Below, in pieces: positions 34,073 to 45,734 of a stretch of DNA of 64,000 nt (its first letter is position 1; every line of letters begins with the position of its first letter). The DNA lies in contig JAEQBH010000193.1 in the NCBI GenBank assembly GCA_016808115.1, positions 2,418,001 through 2,482,000 on the forward strand, written 5' to 3'. Under the pieces are notes generated by a model. The model was not told where the DNA came from. It was given only the letters and a program-made list of their open reading frames with translations, and made no database searches. The DNA is from Tetrastigma voinierianum (lineage: Eukaryota; Streptophyta; Magnoliopsida; Vitales; Vitaceae). The translations under genes and the position numbers were made by a program.

Positions 34073-34970
34073 ATAAAGCCCGAGCGGTTTCAAGAAGATG
34101 TATATTTTTAATTTTAGCAACTGCATTATGAGAATGAGTATCAACACAAGATGTCTGATTAAGGATGCCATTTTGAACCATAAAGGACTAAAATTGTTTG
34201 AACATATATTCTTTGGTATTATCACTTCTCATATTTTGAACAAAAACATGAAATTGAGTTTGAATTGCAACATAAAAGGCACGAAAGTGAGAACATAACT
34301 CCGAAAAACTTTTCATTAAATGTAACCAATTTGTTTATGAAAAATCATCGACAAACGTAACAAAATACCAAAACCCAATTGGACATGGACCCCACACATC
34401 CAAATGGACTAACTAAAAAAGAGCACTAGCTTGTTTATTGACTATAGGACGAGAACTAAGATGATGATGTTTCGCCAACTGAAAGGACTCACAATCTAAG
34501 GACGGCAAGCTTGAAAATCGAGGAAACACTTGCTTTAATAGAGGAAAATAGGGGTGGCCCAATCTACTATGAGTCTCAAATTGTGTAGTAACCCTAGAAC
34601 ATACAATAGGTCTCGGTGTTGTAGAATTAAGAATGTAGAGACCCCTAGACTTGTGTCCTTTACCAATAATTTGCTTCATCATAAGATCTTGGAATAGACA
34701 ATAATCAAGAAAGAATGAGATACAACATTTAAGAGCTCAAATTAGTTTGCTCACAGATACCAAATTAAAAGAAAAATTAGGTAAATTAAAGACAGATGAT
34801 ATGGGAATAGAAGGAGTAGGAAAAATGGTGCCTTGACCAATAACACAAGATTGTGACCCATCTACTAAAGTGACAGTGGAAGATGAAGGTTGTGACTAAA
34901 AGATAGAAAATAGACTGGAATTACTTGTCATGTGATCTATGGCTCCATAATCAATGACCCATTCAAAGGA
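34073..34970 (-). pseudogene. Copia protease, pre-integrase and integrase N-terminal part, broken
   Basis: Protease is at about 34760-34970: WVIDYGAIDHMTSNSSLFS, where the usual Asp-Ser-Gly is Asp-Tyr-Gly, so the active site is altered. The GAG pre-integrase domain lies at 34413-34682, reading GLYILNSTTPRPIVCS, HSRLGHP and LDCESFQLAKHHH. Integrase follows in broken frames with a DTHSHNAVA-like block and NIHLLETARALL at 34075-34110, after which the sequence jumps to the RT tail. Confidence 0.82.
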
Positions 34971-35379
34971 TAAAGAAGAGACAAGGCATGTGTTTGGGTT
35001 ACTTGATTCGACGATAGTTGTAACCATAGTAGATGGAGACTTCAATGATTCCTGGTACAAGTGGAACACGGTGAGTTAGTACGTGGAGAATTAGACTGAT
35101 TGATTAGATGCCTCATTAGAGGAGGCAATATGAGCATATGGAAATATCTGATTTCGGTTATGCAGTTTCTTAAGGTCTCGTATCACATATCCAGGCTTAC
35201 AAAAATAATAACACATCCCCTCTAGAATTAGGCCCTCTAGTATTACTTCTTAGGCCACTATTTATGTATTGTGGATTTCCTTATTCACCACTATTTCGAC
35301 GAATAAGAGCACTGCTCATCTGGGTAGATGGAAGAACAGATGATGATATTTCTGTGCATAACATTTGGCTGAACATTTC

Positions 35380-35900
35380 TTAGAAAGCAGAAACTTCAGG
35401 GCTAGACAGAATTTGCGCCCTTACAGAATCATACTTAAAAGGGATGGTGGCTAGGAAGCCCATCATTGCCATCTTTTCCCGCTAATCTTGTTGGACCTTA
35501 ACATCTGGACTAAAAGGTAAAAGCACATTCCATTCCTCATGTCTTTTTATAGTCCATGAAAGTTTTTATAAGCGACTGATCTTGTTTCTCAGAGCAATAA
35601 AAGGCTTGACACACATGGAAGATGCGAGAAATATTTCCCTTTCTAGAATAAACAAATTCCAAATGATCCATTAGCTCCTTAACAAACTCACAGTGATTAA
35701 TGAGAGTGAGTACTTTACATCAATGGAGTTAAGAATTTGAAGAAATAGATGAGCATCATCCTCCAACCATTGGTCTTTTGAACCATTAGTAACTGGCTAT
35801 ACGAATACTTCTCAACTAAAGGCGAATTTTAATACTCTAATCCAAGTAATTGGAACAAGTCAGCTTGTCCTCCATGATTTTTGACATCATCGGGACCACA
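35380..35900 (-). pseudogene. Copia gag, broken
   Basis: The minus strand reads LTCSNYLDWS (about 35850-35875) and, further down, CEFVKELMDHLEFVYSRKG and AFYCSEKQDQSLIKTFMDY (35560-35690), the copia gag (UBN2) pattern. Stops are frequent. 34971-35379 is a degenerate linker. Confidence 0.75.
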
Positions 35901-36626
35901 TCGGGCACCAAAACAGGCTTCTTATCTATTGAGTTAGTCATTATGAAGTCAAGGGGAAGTAGATCAGGGCTAGAGAGTACCTTAAGAGATCAAAGACTCA
36001 AAATATCTTGTAGAAACCCAAGGAAAAGAGGGCTATTGGACACAAAAGCCATAAAAAATAGTAGTACCAAATAGGGAAAATAAGTGGACAAGAGGTCATG
36101 TCGGCTTCAGACAACACCGAATGAGAAGACCAAAGTTGGAACAGTCCCCCACATGCCCACACGCGTGACGCATGTGGACTTGGTTTGAACCACTATGGCG
36201 GCGCGTGAGCTCTACCTATGTGGTTCCGACCATCAGATTTTTATGGTAGGTGCATCGACGACTGGTGTAGCTCCTCAGGCCTATGGTGAGTTCCCACTCT
36301 CTCTCAAAATAAATATTTCAATAAACACCCCTCACAGCTCTCTTAAGCACTCCGAAAAAACTACCTAAAAGCAATTGAAAACTCTCCCAATTTGAGCCCT
36401 AGGTTGTGACACCATGTTAAACGACTAACTCTCCAAAAAGCTCAAGCTTATAGGATTTGGGTTTAATATGAATATCATGCCTTTAACACCCTCCCTCACA
36501 TTCAACCCCATACCCGCACGTGGAAAGTCAAATAAACCAAATAACATCCTTAATGGACTTTCAAATCAACAAATGGGGAATAAATTGCAGCGAGGTGGTT
36601 CTAACCCAGGACCTCTTGACAAACTA

Positions 36627-36639
36627 GGCTCTAATACCA
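36627..36639 (-). other. Primer-binding site of the copia element (initiator tRNA-Met)
   Basis: The minus strand reads TGGTATTAGAGC, one change from TGGTATCAGAGC, the standard copia primer site, directly after the LTR end at 36640. Confidence 0.9.
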
Positions 36640-36846
36640 TGTAAAAACAAAGAAGGGAAGAGTGGGAGGAATTAATTCCTTGTATTTTCCATTGATTCAT
36701 CATAAATATAAGATACAACCGTATAAGTAAAGTATCCTAATAATATACAAACCAATATGTTAACATATGATACATACTATAACCAATATGTTAACATATG
36801 ATACATACTATAACCAATAAGTTAACGAATGATACATACTATAGCA
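36640..36846 (-). repeat. 5' LTR of the copia element
   Basis: 207 bp, TGTAAAAACAAAG...ATAGCA in plus order. It contains three near-copies of a ~30-bp unit ending GATACATACTATA. CTATG follows directly. Confidence 0.88.
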
Positions 36847-37001
36847 CTATGTTATGTATCATGAACTTCATTAATTGATTTAAGATCGATATCAATTCAT
36901 AAAGTAAATGAATATCAAAGTAATGAAGATACATTTTATTAATGAATGTTAGTCGTACAATAAGGGCCAAAGGTAATCGCCTTTAGAGCACTTTTCTAAT
37001 A

Positions 37002-37300
37002 GGTACCGGCAGCGTCGCTAACCTACTATACCTCATGGCTCTTCTCCAAATGGGATACTAGCCCGACAACCTTCGAAGCTCGAGGAGAATACTAATGGGA
37101 TTCAACAGCGCCCTAACCACTTTAGTCGGAGAGGTTATGCTTTCAATCATGGCAGGGCTAGTCATGACACTAGTAACATTAACGATAGTGGATGAGCCCT
37201 CCTCCTTTTATGCTATCCTAGGTTGGACTTGGATCAATGTTATGAAAGCTTTACCGTACTCCTACAACTATACCCTGAGCTTCCTGACCCCCTAGGTTAG
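37002..37300 (+). pseudogene. Tat#2 aspartic protease (partial)
   Basis: Begins at GSVANLLYLMALLQMGY (37008-37060), just after the active-site Asp-Thr-Gly would fall; the adjacent LTR ends at 37001 and the catalytic Asp is lost from this piece. The rest is open (37095-37295): GFNSALTTLVGEVMLSI and AILGWTWINVMKALPYSYNY, matching the Tat#1 protease. A stop follows FLTP. Confidence 0.8.
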
Positions 37301-38400
37301 ATTAACATTAGAGGGGACTAGAAAGTCCATAGTAGGTGCTGCACTATCGAGGGTTTCTAGAGAGGAAAAACCCTTAAAATAGAAATTATAGCTCGAGAGC
37401 TACCTGCTAAAGCATGACAACACCTGAGTAGCAGAGCCTCTCAACTCATATCCACCTATTCGGGCCCGACCAACCTAAACGGGTTCATCCAGAATCCTCC
37501 ATCTCCTAATAAGAGGCTGATGCATTCTTGGCCATTTTGCAGGAACACTCTAACATTTTCGCTTTGTCACATCGTGACATGGTCGAGGTAAGCCCTAACA
37601 TTGCACAACATCCAATCAACATCTAGCTTGGAAATAAGCTTGTGAGGCAAAAAATGAGGTTTTTTTAATCCCTGGAGTTGTGAGGTGATCAAAGAAGAGA
37701 TTGATAGGCTATTCTCGATTGGTTTCATTTGGGAGACTCAATACCCTGAATGGCTAGCCAATGTCATTTTTTGGTACACAAAATGAGAATGGGGGTATGT
37801 GAAATTAGAATTAATTTGATCTGGCGACACCTTTAAGGGAGCCTCCCCCTTCATAATTGATTATATTATATCTGTGACGGCCCAGGTCATGAAGCGGTTT
37901 CCTTTACTTAGATTACTTCTGAGGGATACACGACTAGTACCCAGCATTATTATCTCACGACTCTCCCAAAAACAACTTTTGTTGCACCAATGTCGGGAGC
38001 GTTAGGAGTTGACTATCAATTCATGATGGCATGTATATTCAAGCCTCTCTTAGGAAAAACCATGGAGGTATATATAGACGACGTGCTTGTGAAGTCGAGT
38101 TCTTGGGATGACAACCTGGCCAAATTGAATGAAGCTTTCTAGGCGATGAGAGCGACATAAGCGTGTGTTAACCCAGGACAAAGAGGTGCCTTGGTGTCCA
38201 GATTAAGGTTCTCGGTACACATTGTGCAGAGAAGCATGTCATTGAGTTTTATAGGCAGGCAATTTGGTTTGTAAATGAAACCATACGAGACTAGGAAGTA
38301 GATACAAGCATTAATCGGGAAGTTGTTGGCATTGGCTTGAGATTCATCCTTAACTCAACGGTTAGAATTAAAGCCATTCTTGAGTATTAAAGGGGCCTCC
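37301..38400 (+). pseudogene. Tat#2 pro-RT linker and reverse transcriptase, broken
   Basis: The linker spans 37301-37640; it also occurs inverted at 40664-41095. RT blocks: EEIDRLFSIGFIWETQYPEW then LANVIF (37690-37775), and EKPWRYI or, in frame, MEVYIDDVLVKSSS (38060-38100) with YIDD intact at about 38070. Middle blocks are frameshifted. The segment at 37900-38030 still shows a degenerate GL-GATYQ region. It is not functional. Confidence 0.8.
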
Positions 38401-39150
38401 TTGAATATGGGAGCTCAATTGTGAAAAGAACATTTAATTAAACAAAGTATATCTGAGCTTTATGGGATTGATCTGGCTGAGAGGGAAAAGTTTGTTTCTC
38501 AACCTCCCTCGCTGCAGCGACAACCATTTCTTGTCAGGTAAGAAACTGACAGGGGGTAGAAACCCCGTCTCTTTATGTCGACAAAGTGTTAACAATGCAG
38601 AGACTCACACACAGATTTGAATGGGTTTGCCTTGTGATTAGGGGTGATAGCTAAGAAGCTATTTTATACTTCAAGGCCTGCAGTGCCAGCGTCTTGAATG
38701 CAAGTTACTGTCGAGAATGGAGTCATGCGCCCGGCGATTGCAGGCGACTCCTGAAAATGGAGTATCCGAGTTGAGTGAGTTTGACATAGTGTAACACCCA
38801 AGGTCTACCATCTAGGGGCAGATCTTGGGCGACTTCGTTGCTAAACTGTCATATATTTTGAGGGATACCTCCCCAAGCCGACTATGGATTCTCAAAAGCG
38901 GACAAAATCATCAGGCTAGGAGCGAGCCTGGCCCTTAATAGTATAGATTACTTGAGAGGCCCAGTTGGTAAACCCAGTTTCAAATCAAATTCCTCTTCAG
39001 GATTCGAGTATTAAGTTGAATGCAGTAATCCTACTGGAATTGAGGTTGTCTCAAGCACTCTAGGTTACTCAGATAGAACTTCAGTGTGACTCCTAGTTGG
39101 TGGCGTCTCAGATTAAAAAAGTGTAGTGAAATGTTGGGGATGACTCATTA
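38401..39150 (+). pseudogene. Tat#2 RNase H and second RNase H, broken
   Basis: The first RNase H tail shows ELSEFDIV then a PRSTI-GQILGDFVAKLS block (38770-38860), where the usual wording is L-EFDI-Y-PR-AIKGQ-LADF. The second (archaeal-type) RNase H shows KLNAVILLELRLSQAL (39010-39060) and IELQCDS-LVASQIKK (39075-39120), containing an active-site Asp. Stops break both. Having two RNase H domains supports Tat membership. Confidence 0.72.
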
Positions 39151-39566
39151 AAGGTCACTTTTGGTCAGAGTGCCAGATAGTTTCCAAGTAGGGTCGAATG
39201 GTGGCTACTCTTTCAAAAACTTATCTACAAGTGCTTTATGCCCACACCACTTGTAATGGAGTTAAAATGTCTAGATCAATTCCATCAATGTAGGAGTATC
39301 GGTAAATAACACTTAGAAGTATCGAAATAGTTCTTCCAGTTGATGCTATCACATCTACTGTAACATGTGACATTATTTGTGGATAAGAAGATGCCTTCAA
39401 AGTTAAATCTTGGCTTGACTAGCTATGCAGCGATAAATAATATCTCATGCAAGTTGTTCCTTGTCGTTTACATTGCCAATGTTTGTGCCACTAAAGGCGT
39501 GAGTGAATCATGGAAATTGCACAATGGAATATGTGGCACCATAGTGAGCGATCGTGAGTACATATT
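39151..39566 (+). other. Unassigned Tat#2 sequence
   Basis: It should cover the RNase H-integrase linker, but no clear match is seen. A short open frame at 39367-39618 has no recognised similarity and runs into the LTR that starts at 39567. Confidence 0.4.
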
Positions 39567-40660
39567 TGATGAGTGCATTTCATACCATGATTATCATCCC
39601 ATTTTCTATGAAATTTAATGATTTTATTGATGATTATTAGTGTTTTAATGTTTAAATGCCTCATTTTGGTGATTAGGTTAACTTTGGAGAAAAATGAACA
39701 AAAAGGAGCTTAAATGGAACCAAAGAGGATCAAGAAGCCACCACACACATAAAACATCTGATCTTTTAATTTTGATCTATTAATGACTGCATCAAATGGT
39801 TTTGTTCTACCCATAGATGGATTCTACAATTCTTAAGCTTTTCAACGAGTCCAAGATCACCTAATTCGGAGTTCTAATGAAAAAGATATGGCCTTGTGAA
39901 GTCAAAGGGAGGATTTTCCAGCACACCATATGCAGCACCCCTCAATGTTTGTGAATTTTCAGTCCACCTAATGAGCTCCAATGGCACCAATCTTGACATG
40001 GATAGAATCTACTCTCTCTCTTAGCTTTCCATAGAAACCAAAATCATCGCACTAGATATTTATGATCGCTTGAAGTAGGATCCTATGTCACGACATGGCT
40101 TGAAATGAAGCAAAACTGCTGAAATCTCCCATGCAGTCATGTCACGACATGGTGATGTCTGGGGCGTAAAAATGAGTGTTTTAAACCATTTTCGTCCCTT
40201 TTTGAGGTACATTTCCCTAGACACTATAAATACATGTTTTTAGATGTTTTTGGTGTAAGTTTTGAGGGATAAGAAATTCTCCCTAGGGTTTCTCACCTCT
40301 CATTCTTAGAACAACCTAAGGTTACGATTTTTGCATAATTTTCTTTGGATTTGAAGTTATTTTGAAGAATCAACTAGCTAAAGGATCTCTTGTAGATAGA
40401 ATTTAAGTTTTGAGAGCTCTCCATCGTATATTTCATTTTATATCTCTTACTTTGACTTTTCTCGTCATCTCTCTCTTGATTATTGTTGAAATATATGTTT
40501 TGGTGATTTAAGAGTGCGTAGTAGGTAAGCTACTCACTGGGATTGATTATTGAATTAACAGTCGTTTGGGTTATCTAATTTTAGAATGGTTTTGTGAATG
40601 TGTGGTTATGTTGATGTTGGTTGGTGTAGAATGGGAAGTTGGTGTGCAAGAGCTTTTCGA
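39567..40660 (+). repeat. LTR fragment of a Tekay/Athila-like gypsy family
   Basis: Starts TGATGAGTGCATTTCATACC. It carries the phrase CAACGAGTCCAAGATCACC then GGAGTTC (39845-39880), decayed GTCGCGAC motifs as TCACGACATGG (40085-40150), a TATAAATA box (40222) and a leader with CTCCCTAGGGTTTCTCAC (40280). This is the usual build of such LTRs. The right end is unclear because it runs into an inverted Tat fragment. Confidence 0.55.
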
Positions 40661-40663
40661 GGT

Positions 40664-41095
40664 ATTGGATCTCCCAAATGAAACCAACTGAGAGTAGCAT
40701 GCCAACCTTTTCTTTTATGACCTCACAACTCTAGGGATAAAAAAACCTCATTTTTTGTCTTATGAGCTTATGTCCGAGATGGATGTTGAGTTGATGTTGT
40801 GCAATGCTAGGGCCCATCCGACCATAATGTGATGTGACCCAGCGAAAACATTAGGGTTCTTCTGAACGACCCGAGGAAATGCATCAACCTCTTGTTGAAG
40901 ATGATTCGAGATCTTTTGGTTCAAGTTGGTCGGGACCGAATAGGTGGATATGATTTGAGAGGCTCCGCTACTAGGGTGTTGTCATGCTTTTGTAGGCGAG
41001 TATTGAGATGTAATTTCTATTTAGAGGGTTTTTCATCTCGGGCAACCCTCAATAGTGCAACACTTCCTAGCGATGAATAGGAAGTTGGAGTACGA
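40664..41095 (-). repeat. Inverted copy of Tat pro-RT linker
   Basis: Its reverse complement aligns with 37320-37740 for about 420 bases: AAGCATGACAACACC, GAGCCTCTCAA, ATATCCACCTATTCGG, GCACAACATC and CAAAAAATGAGGTTTTTTTA occur in the same order in both. It is a fragment of a second Tat copy in opposite orientation, 3 kb from the first. Confidence 0.85.
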
Positions 41096-43110
41096 AATTG
41101 AGGGGAGGCGAGAGAGTATAAACCTCATACCATGTTCCTTAAACCGACATAAGTACATGTTCACTTAACCCGTACTCAATACATATAAATCAAAATACAT
41201 CAATTGAATAATCCTTTACTATATGTCCATGAGTTTGGTTCGTCCTCAGATTTTTAGATTGGTTCTTTTGCAGTGAGTGTTGTCTTTCTCTTTTAACTTT
41301 TTAGTTTTTGCGTCCATTTATCAAGCTTGTTTTATTAGCTTAAATGAGTGAGAAGTTCAATTAGTTAAGGTACTTAGCGGTTATTCAAGCACTATAGTCC
41401 GTTCATGTGGGATCGATATACAAAATGTCAAAGGTTGCATTAATTAAATTATTTGCCAGCCCGTAACCTAACGGAGAGGGCTGAGTGTTGAGAGCCTTTC
41501 CATCTATGTTTTTGAGTGTTTCCAATTATTCATCTTATCTAACCTATAGAAAAGGTCACAATAATTTTTTATACTCATTTTGTCACCATATTTTGGTTAT
41601 TATTTCATATTTTTTATGATATTATTAAGTGTTTTAACACCGTTTTCATTCCTATTTTCATTAGGACAAAGATCAGAAATTTAGAGACAATATGGCGAAA
41701 AAGTCAACAAAAATCGAGAAATTCAATATCACGTGGCCGGCTCTTTATTATTCAATATTTTCAAGTTGTAAGTACGACCTCAAATATAATCGCTTTGTGC
41801 TGTGGATTTTAGACTTGTCAAGAAGCTTCCCTGAAGAGCCTCATTTCATCAAATTTAGACTTTCAATGATAAGGTTATGACTTTTGAAGGTAGTGAAGGA
41901 AAGAGTGCTCAAAATCTCTTGGCTGAGAACACTTTTTTGGTAGTAATTTTGTTCAGTTCTAAGTTTTCTCTCTGGCTAAATCCATATTCTACACTCTCTA
42001 ATATTTCCAACGAGACCAAGATTACTCAATTTGGAGTTCGGACAACAAAGTTATGGCCTTAGGAAGTGAAGAGGAAAACAGAGAGGAGCTATGACGTTGT
42101 GACGTGTGCGAGTGATGTTGCGACAACACATAAACTTCTCCAGCAGCTGCAGTGATGTCGCTACGTTAGGGGTTGGTCTTGGATGCATTTTAACTCAGTT
42201 TTGAGCCTAATATTACTGATATATGTGCCCTAACTCATGCTTATGAGGAAGAGAAAGATTTTAGTGGTTTCCTAGGGTGGAAACACCCTAGGAGCCAAGT
42301 CTCTTGAATAGGAGCAACATGAAGAAGAATGAGAAGATTTTAAGAGAAGAAGGACTTCATCTCCACATTAGCTTTATTTCTTCTCCTCATCTCATGTTCC
42401 TTTGTACATCTGGTTTACATGTTCTTAATCATGAGCGATTTAAGTTTTCTGGAAGTTTTTTAGATGTAGGTTTGATTCATGATTATGTATTTGTTTCTTG
42501 TTTTTACCTTCTCAGTGATATTTGAATCTGTTTCTATTAAGTAACTATTTTATTCTTCATATTTGCTGATGATTGTACACCATTGACATATTTTGTGGTT
42601 CACTTTGAGATCTGAGAAGTGAGAGTTGAATTAGACATGTTTAAGGCATCACATTTCACCATTAACAAGAAATTCTCATGGGTTTTGTGTGGTAATTAAG
42701 GCTTCTCAGGTTTATTGAGCTCTTAGGGCTTTGGAGTTGAGTAGAGATGCAAAATACGTAAGTTCTATGGGTAGAATGTGGGTTATCGAGAGAGAATCAC
42801 AAGTGCTATTAGTGAGGCTTACCATTAATAGGTGATTAGAATGTCATTTGGGAGTAAATTGGATCATGATACATAAGGATTAACCAAATGAAGTCTATAC
42901 CCTAGGTTTCCATCTTTCAATTCACCCATTTCACATGTTAGTTTAGGTTTTCATTTTATCAGTTGTCTTTATTCACCTTATTCCATCATCTATATAAAGT
43001 TATGACTATTCTAATTTCAGTACTTAGTAACCTAATCCCCGTGAGAACGATACTCATACTTTTTACACTATATTACTTAAGGCAGTGTGTGCACTTGCGT
43101 ACATAGACTT
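41096..43110 (+). repeat. Second LTR-like segment, Tekay/Athila-like
   Basis: 41545-43080 parallels the first fragment: ATTATTAAGTGTTTTAACACC, CAACGAGACCAAGATTACTC (42008), GATGTTGCGAC motifs (42090-42170), CCTAGGGTGGAAACACCC leader and an end region GTGTGCACTTGCG (43087). The termini cannot be fixed. 41096-41540 is noncoding with a GTTAAGGTACTTAGC-like LTR tail phrase. Confidence 0.5.
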
Positions 43111-43385
43111 ATTATTTTACATACACGCATTCACACCTACCACTGTCCTTGAGTCACTGCATCATGACACAGGGGTTCTACTAGTCGACCATGAAGCAGT
43201 AATAAGAGCAGTTCGTTTGACCCTACGACGTTTGCCAAAAGTTCGAAAAATTTATCAACTTCCTTACAAAGGAGCTCCACCATGTCTCTAGCCCATGGTC
43301 ATTCTTCATATAGGGGATCGACGTAGTAGGACCATTGCCTCTAGCACTTGGTTAGAGAAAATTTCTGCTCATGACCAGTGATTAT
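43111..43385 (+). pseudogene. Tat#2 integrase, first part
   Basis: Shifting frames give STMKQ, YDVCQKFEKF (zinc-binding region), SSPWSFFI and GIDVVGPLPLALG with the first catalytic Asp intact, ending LLMTSDY at 43385. The next codons, FTKWAKP, lie at 44931 beyond an inserted solo LTR. Confidence 0.82.
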
Positions 43386-44925
43386 TGTTAGTAATAGTGC
43401 TCTAGGCCTATTGTATGGACATGGTATTTTGACTATTTATGAGAATTTGTTATTATGATGATTTGTATGTTTATTATATATAATGTCCTTGAATAATATT
43501 ATTAATTATTCTAAATGTCCCTAATCGATTATTGTTATGGGAATAACAATGAATTAAGATTAGTATAAAGTTTGATTGATATTCATGGGATGAATATGTG
43601 TATGAGATACAAATCAAATTTATATCTATTTGTTGAGAACAAATGAATGAGACCGATCTTGAGATTAATACATGGATCAAACTCATAAGTTAATGCAAAC
43701 AGTTTGTGTCATTAAAATCCTTTTGACGATATCGCTGTGGTTCTCAACATAAGGAATATTGTGTTTTGATATAATCAAACGTTGTCTTTAATCGGATGAC
43801 TATAAAGGTTATACTTGAACATAATAAGAATTATGTAGTGAGATATGAGCTATTAAGATGGAATTTGTACCTCTTATTATGAGAAAGATATCTCTGGGTC
43901 CCCTCGACAATTGAGACTGAGAAATGCATGGTTGTGCTCAAATGAATTGATGGAGATCAATGTCATTTGTTTAGTCAGTCTAATTGGGTTTCGAGTAATC
44001 AAAGATAGAAACGATATAAGGTTGCCTTTGTACATACCTTATATTCTATCAAAATATCATGAAACAAAAGGATTATGTCATTAGCTATATTAAGGTTGTC
44101 TCGGATCATAGGCTCATTTAACTTGGGTAGTCATAATGTCTTTCTAGAGGCCACTTATGACTTGTAGGATCAAAATGTGATTTAGGCCTCTTATCGATAT
44201 TAATTGAACTTATAGGAATTAACACATTAGAAACGAATAATAATAACGGTTATGGTTTTTCACTCTCTGTAGTAATTTAAAATGATGAGATTATTTTAAA
44301 TTTTAATTTTGAGAAAGTTTAAATTCGTGATTTAAATTATAACAAATAATTAATTTGTTATATTTTCTTATTGGATAAGGAAATGTCATGGGTTTTTAAA
44401 AGAAGTTTTAAATATATAATAATATAAATTCGTTTCATATAGAAAGGATTTAAATTTAAATTTATTATTTAAAGAGTTTTAAATATATAATAATAAAAAA
44501 TTCGTTTTGACTAAAAGGCTTACAACATACTTATATAAATATATATATGTGAGACATATATATTCAATAGTAGTCGTCTTTACTCTAAGAATAACCAAAA
44601 CAGAGAGAAAGAAAAGAAAAACCCTAATTTCGTTTTGAGAAAGCGAACCTGAACTAGCATTCAACAAGATCGTTCATTATTTGTTCGTGTGTGGATACTT
44701 GCCAGAGGGTGGTGGCTTTCGAAGGCGGCACCTTTGAAGATCAGAATATGCCAAGGCCGCGGACTTTGAAGGCTACGAATCGATCTACAGAGGGTAAGTT
44801 TTGTTTACCCTTCCTTCGGTTTTTTATGAAACTCATGTGATCCTTGGTGGGTTAAGGGATAAAAATTTTAAATTCCGCTGCATTTATGTTCCAACTAGAT
44901 TGGATATTCTGCCCGTAACCCAACA
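43386..44925 (+). repeat. Solo LTR of a copia-like family, ATTAT target duplication
   Basis: 1540 bp beginning TGTTAG and ending CCCAACA. ATTAT lies on both sides (43381-43385 and 44926-44930). Deleting the LTR and one ATTAT restores the integrase reading SDYFTKW exactly. A TATA-like run occurs near 44535 and a leader with AACCCTAATTTCG near 44620. No internal sequence is present, so it arose by LTR-LTR recombination. Confidence 0.93.
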
Positions 44926-45625
44926 ATTATTTCACCAAATGGGCAAAACCTGAACCCTATGCTCAAATCAAAGGCAATCATTTGATCGAGTTAGTATGAA
45001 GAAACATCATTTGTCATTTAGGAGTTCCTCAAGCTATAATGTTGGACAACATGCCATAATTCATTAGTAAACCGTTTCAACAATTCTATAATGAGTTCGA
45101 GATAAGGAATGTTTAATACAACCCTATATATCCGTAGTCAAATGGCCAAGCCAAGTTGACTAATAAGACACTGCTAAGCTACTTAAAGAAAAGGTTAGAT
45201 TCATTAAGAGGGAAATGGGTAGACAAACTACCTATTGTTCTGTGCGCTTATAGAACGACACCAAGGCTACCAACTAGAGAAACCCCTTATGCTTCAGCCT
45301 TCGATGGGGAAACCGTGATCCCTGTTTCATCTAGGTTGGACATCCTCTACACTGAGACTTCAAGCAACCTAACTGTTGCCTTCGACGAGTTGGAAGAAAG
45401 ACAAGAAGGAGCAACTATCTAGATGTCAGAGTACCAACTACGAATAGTAAAGTAGAAAGGAAAAACTGTCAGGTTCATAAATTTCAAAAAGGGAGACTTT
45501 CTCTTGAGACGAACATTTGATGAAGGTAAAATAAGGCCAAAATGGAAGGAGTTATACATCATTGTCGATGAAGGTTCTAACATGGTTTTCCTTAAGAAGT
45601 TTTTTCCGAACCTGAAATTCACTTT
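44926..45625 (+). pseudogene. Tat#2 integrase, second part
   Basis: Reads FTKWAKPEPYAQIKGNHLIE, then VPQAIMLDNMP with the second catalytic Asp intact, then the third block NGQAKLTNKTLLSYLKKRL, where the catalytic Glu (QAE) is replaced by Lys. An open stretch at 45156-45422 continues with WVDKLPIVLCAYRTTPRLPT and AVIPV-like wording (VIPVSSRLDI). The tail to ~45620 matches the integrase C-terminus. Confidence 0.85.
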
Positions 45626-45734
45626 ACCTTAAGAAGTTTTTTTTGTAACGTGTTTTATTTCCCATTTAGTTTAATGTAACTTTTGTCCAATTGTAATTCA
45701 TGACCGTGTGAATAAATCAAGTTCCTACTATTTT

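Larger units (their letters stand above)
31699..36846 (-). mobile_element. Ty1/copia retrotransposon (Ale/Tork-like), internally deleted
   Basis: Short LTRs lie at 31699-31890 and 36640-36846, with CTATG immediately outside both (31694-31698 and 36847-36851): a clear 5-bp target duplication. On the minus strand from the right: 5' LTR, initiator-Met primer site, gag, protease, pre-integrase and the first part of integrase, then the end of RT and RNase H, then 3' LTR. The order protease-integrase-RT is copia. A solo LTR of the gag-only family (32023-33331) interrupts the RNase H end. The short LTR suggests the Ale-type group. Confidence 0.9.
29562..37001 (-). repeat. Copia-like LTR on minus strand, split by a copia element
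   Basis: After removing 31699-36851 the LTR is about 2.3 kb. Its minus-strand start, TATTAGAAAAGTGCTCTAAA (rightmost base 37001), resembles the start of the solo LTR at 43386 (TGTTAGTAATAGTGCTCTAG). Its end reads ...GCCCAGATCCCAACA at 29562, the same CCAACA-type terminus. No internal domain lies next to it in the window, so it is probably a solo LTR of a related copia family. No target duplication was recognised. There is no gene in 29562-31698. Confidence 0.55.

Noticed and set aside
36640..36846. The ~30-bp repeats in the copia 5' LTR as a separate minisatellite
   Set aside because: They occur in both LTRs in different number and are part of the LTR sequence.
29587..37006. GGTAC at 29587-29591 and 37002-37006 as a target duplication of the minus-strand copia-like LTR
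   Set aside because: It would put the LTR end at CCTTATGG, not at the TGTTGGG terminus 30 bases to the left that matches the related solo LTR; probably coincidence.
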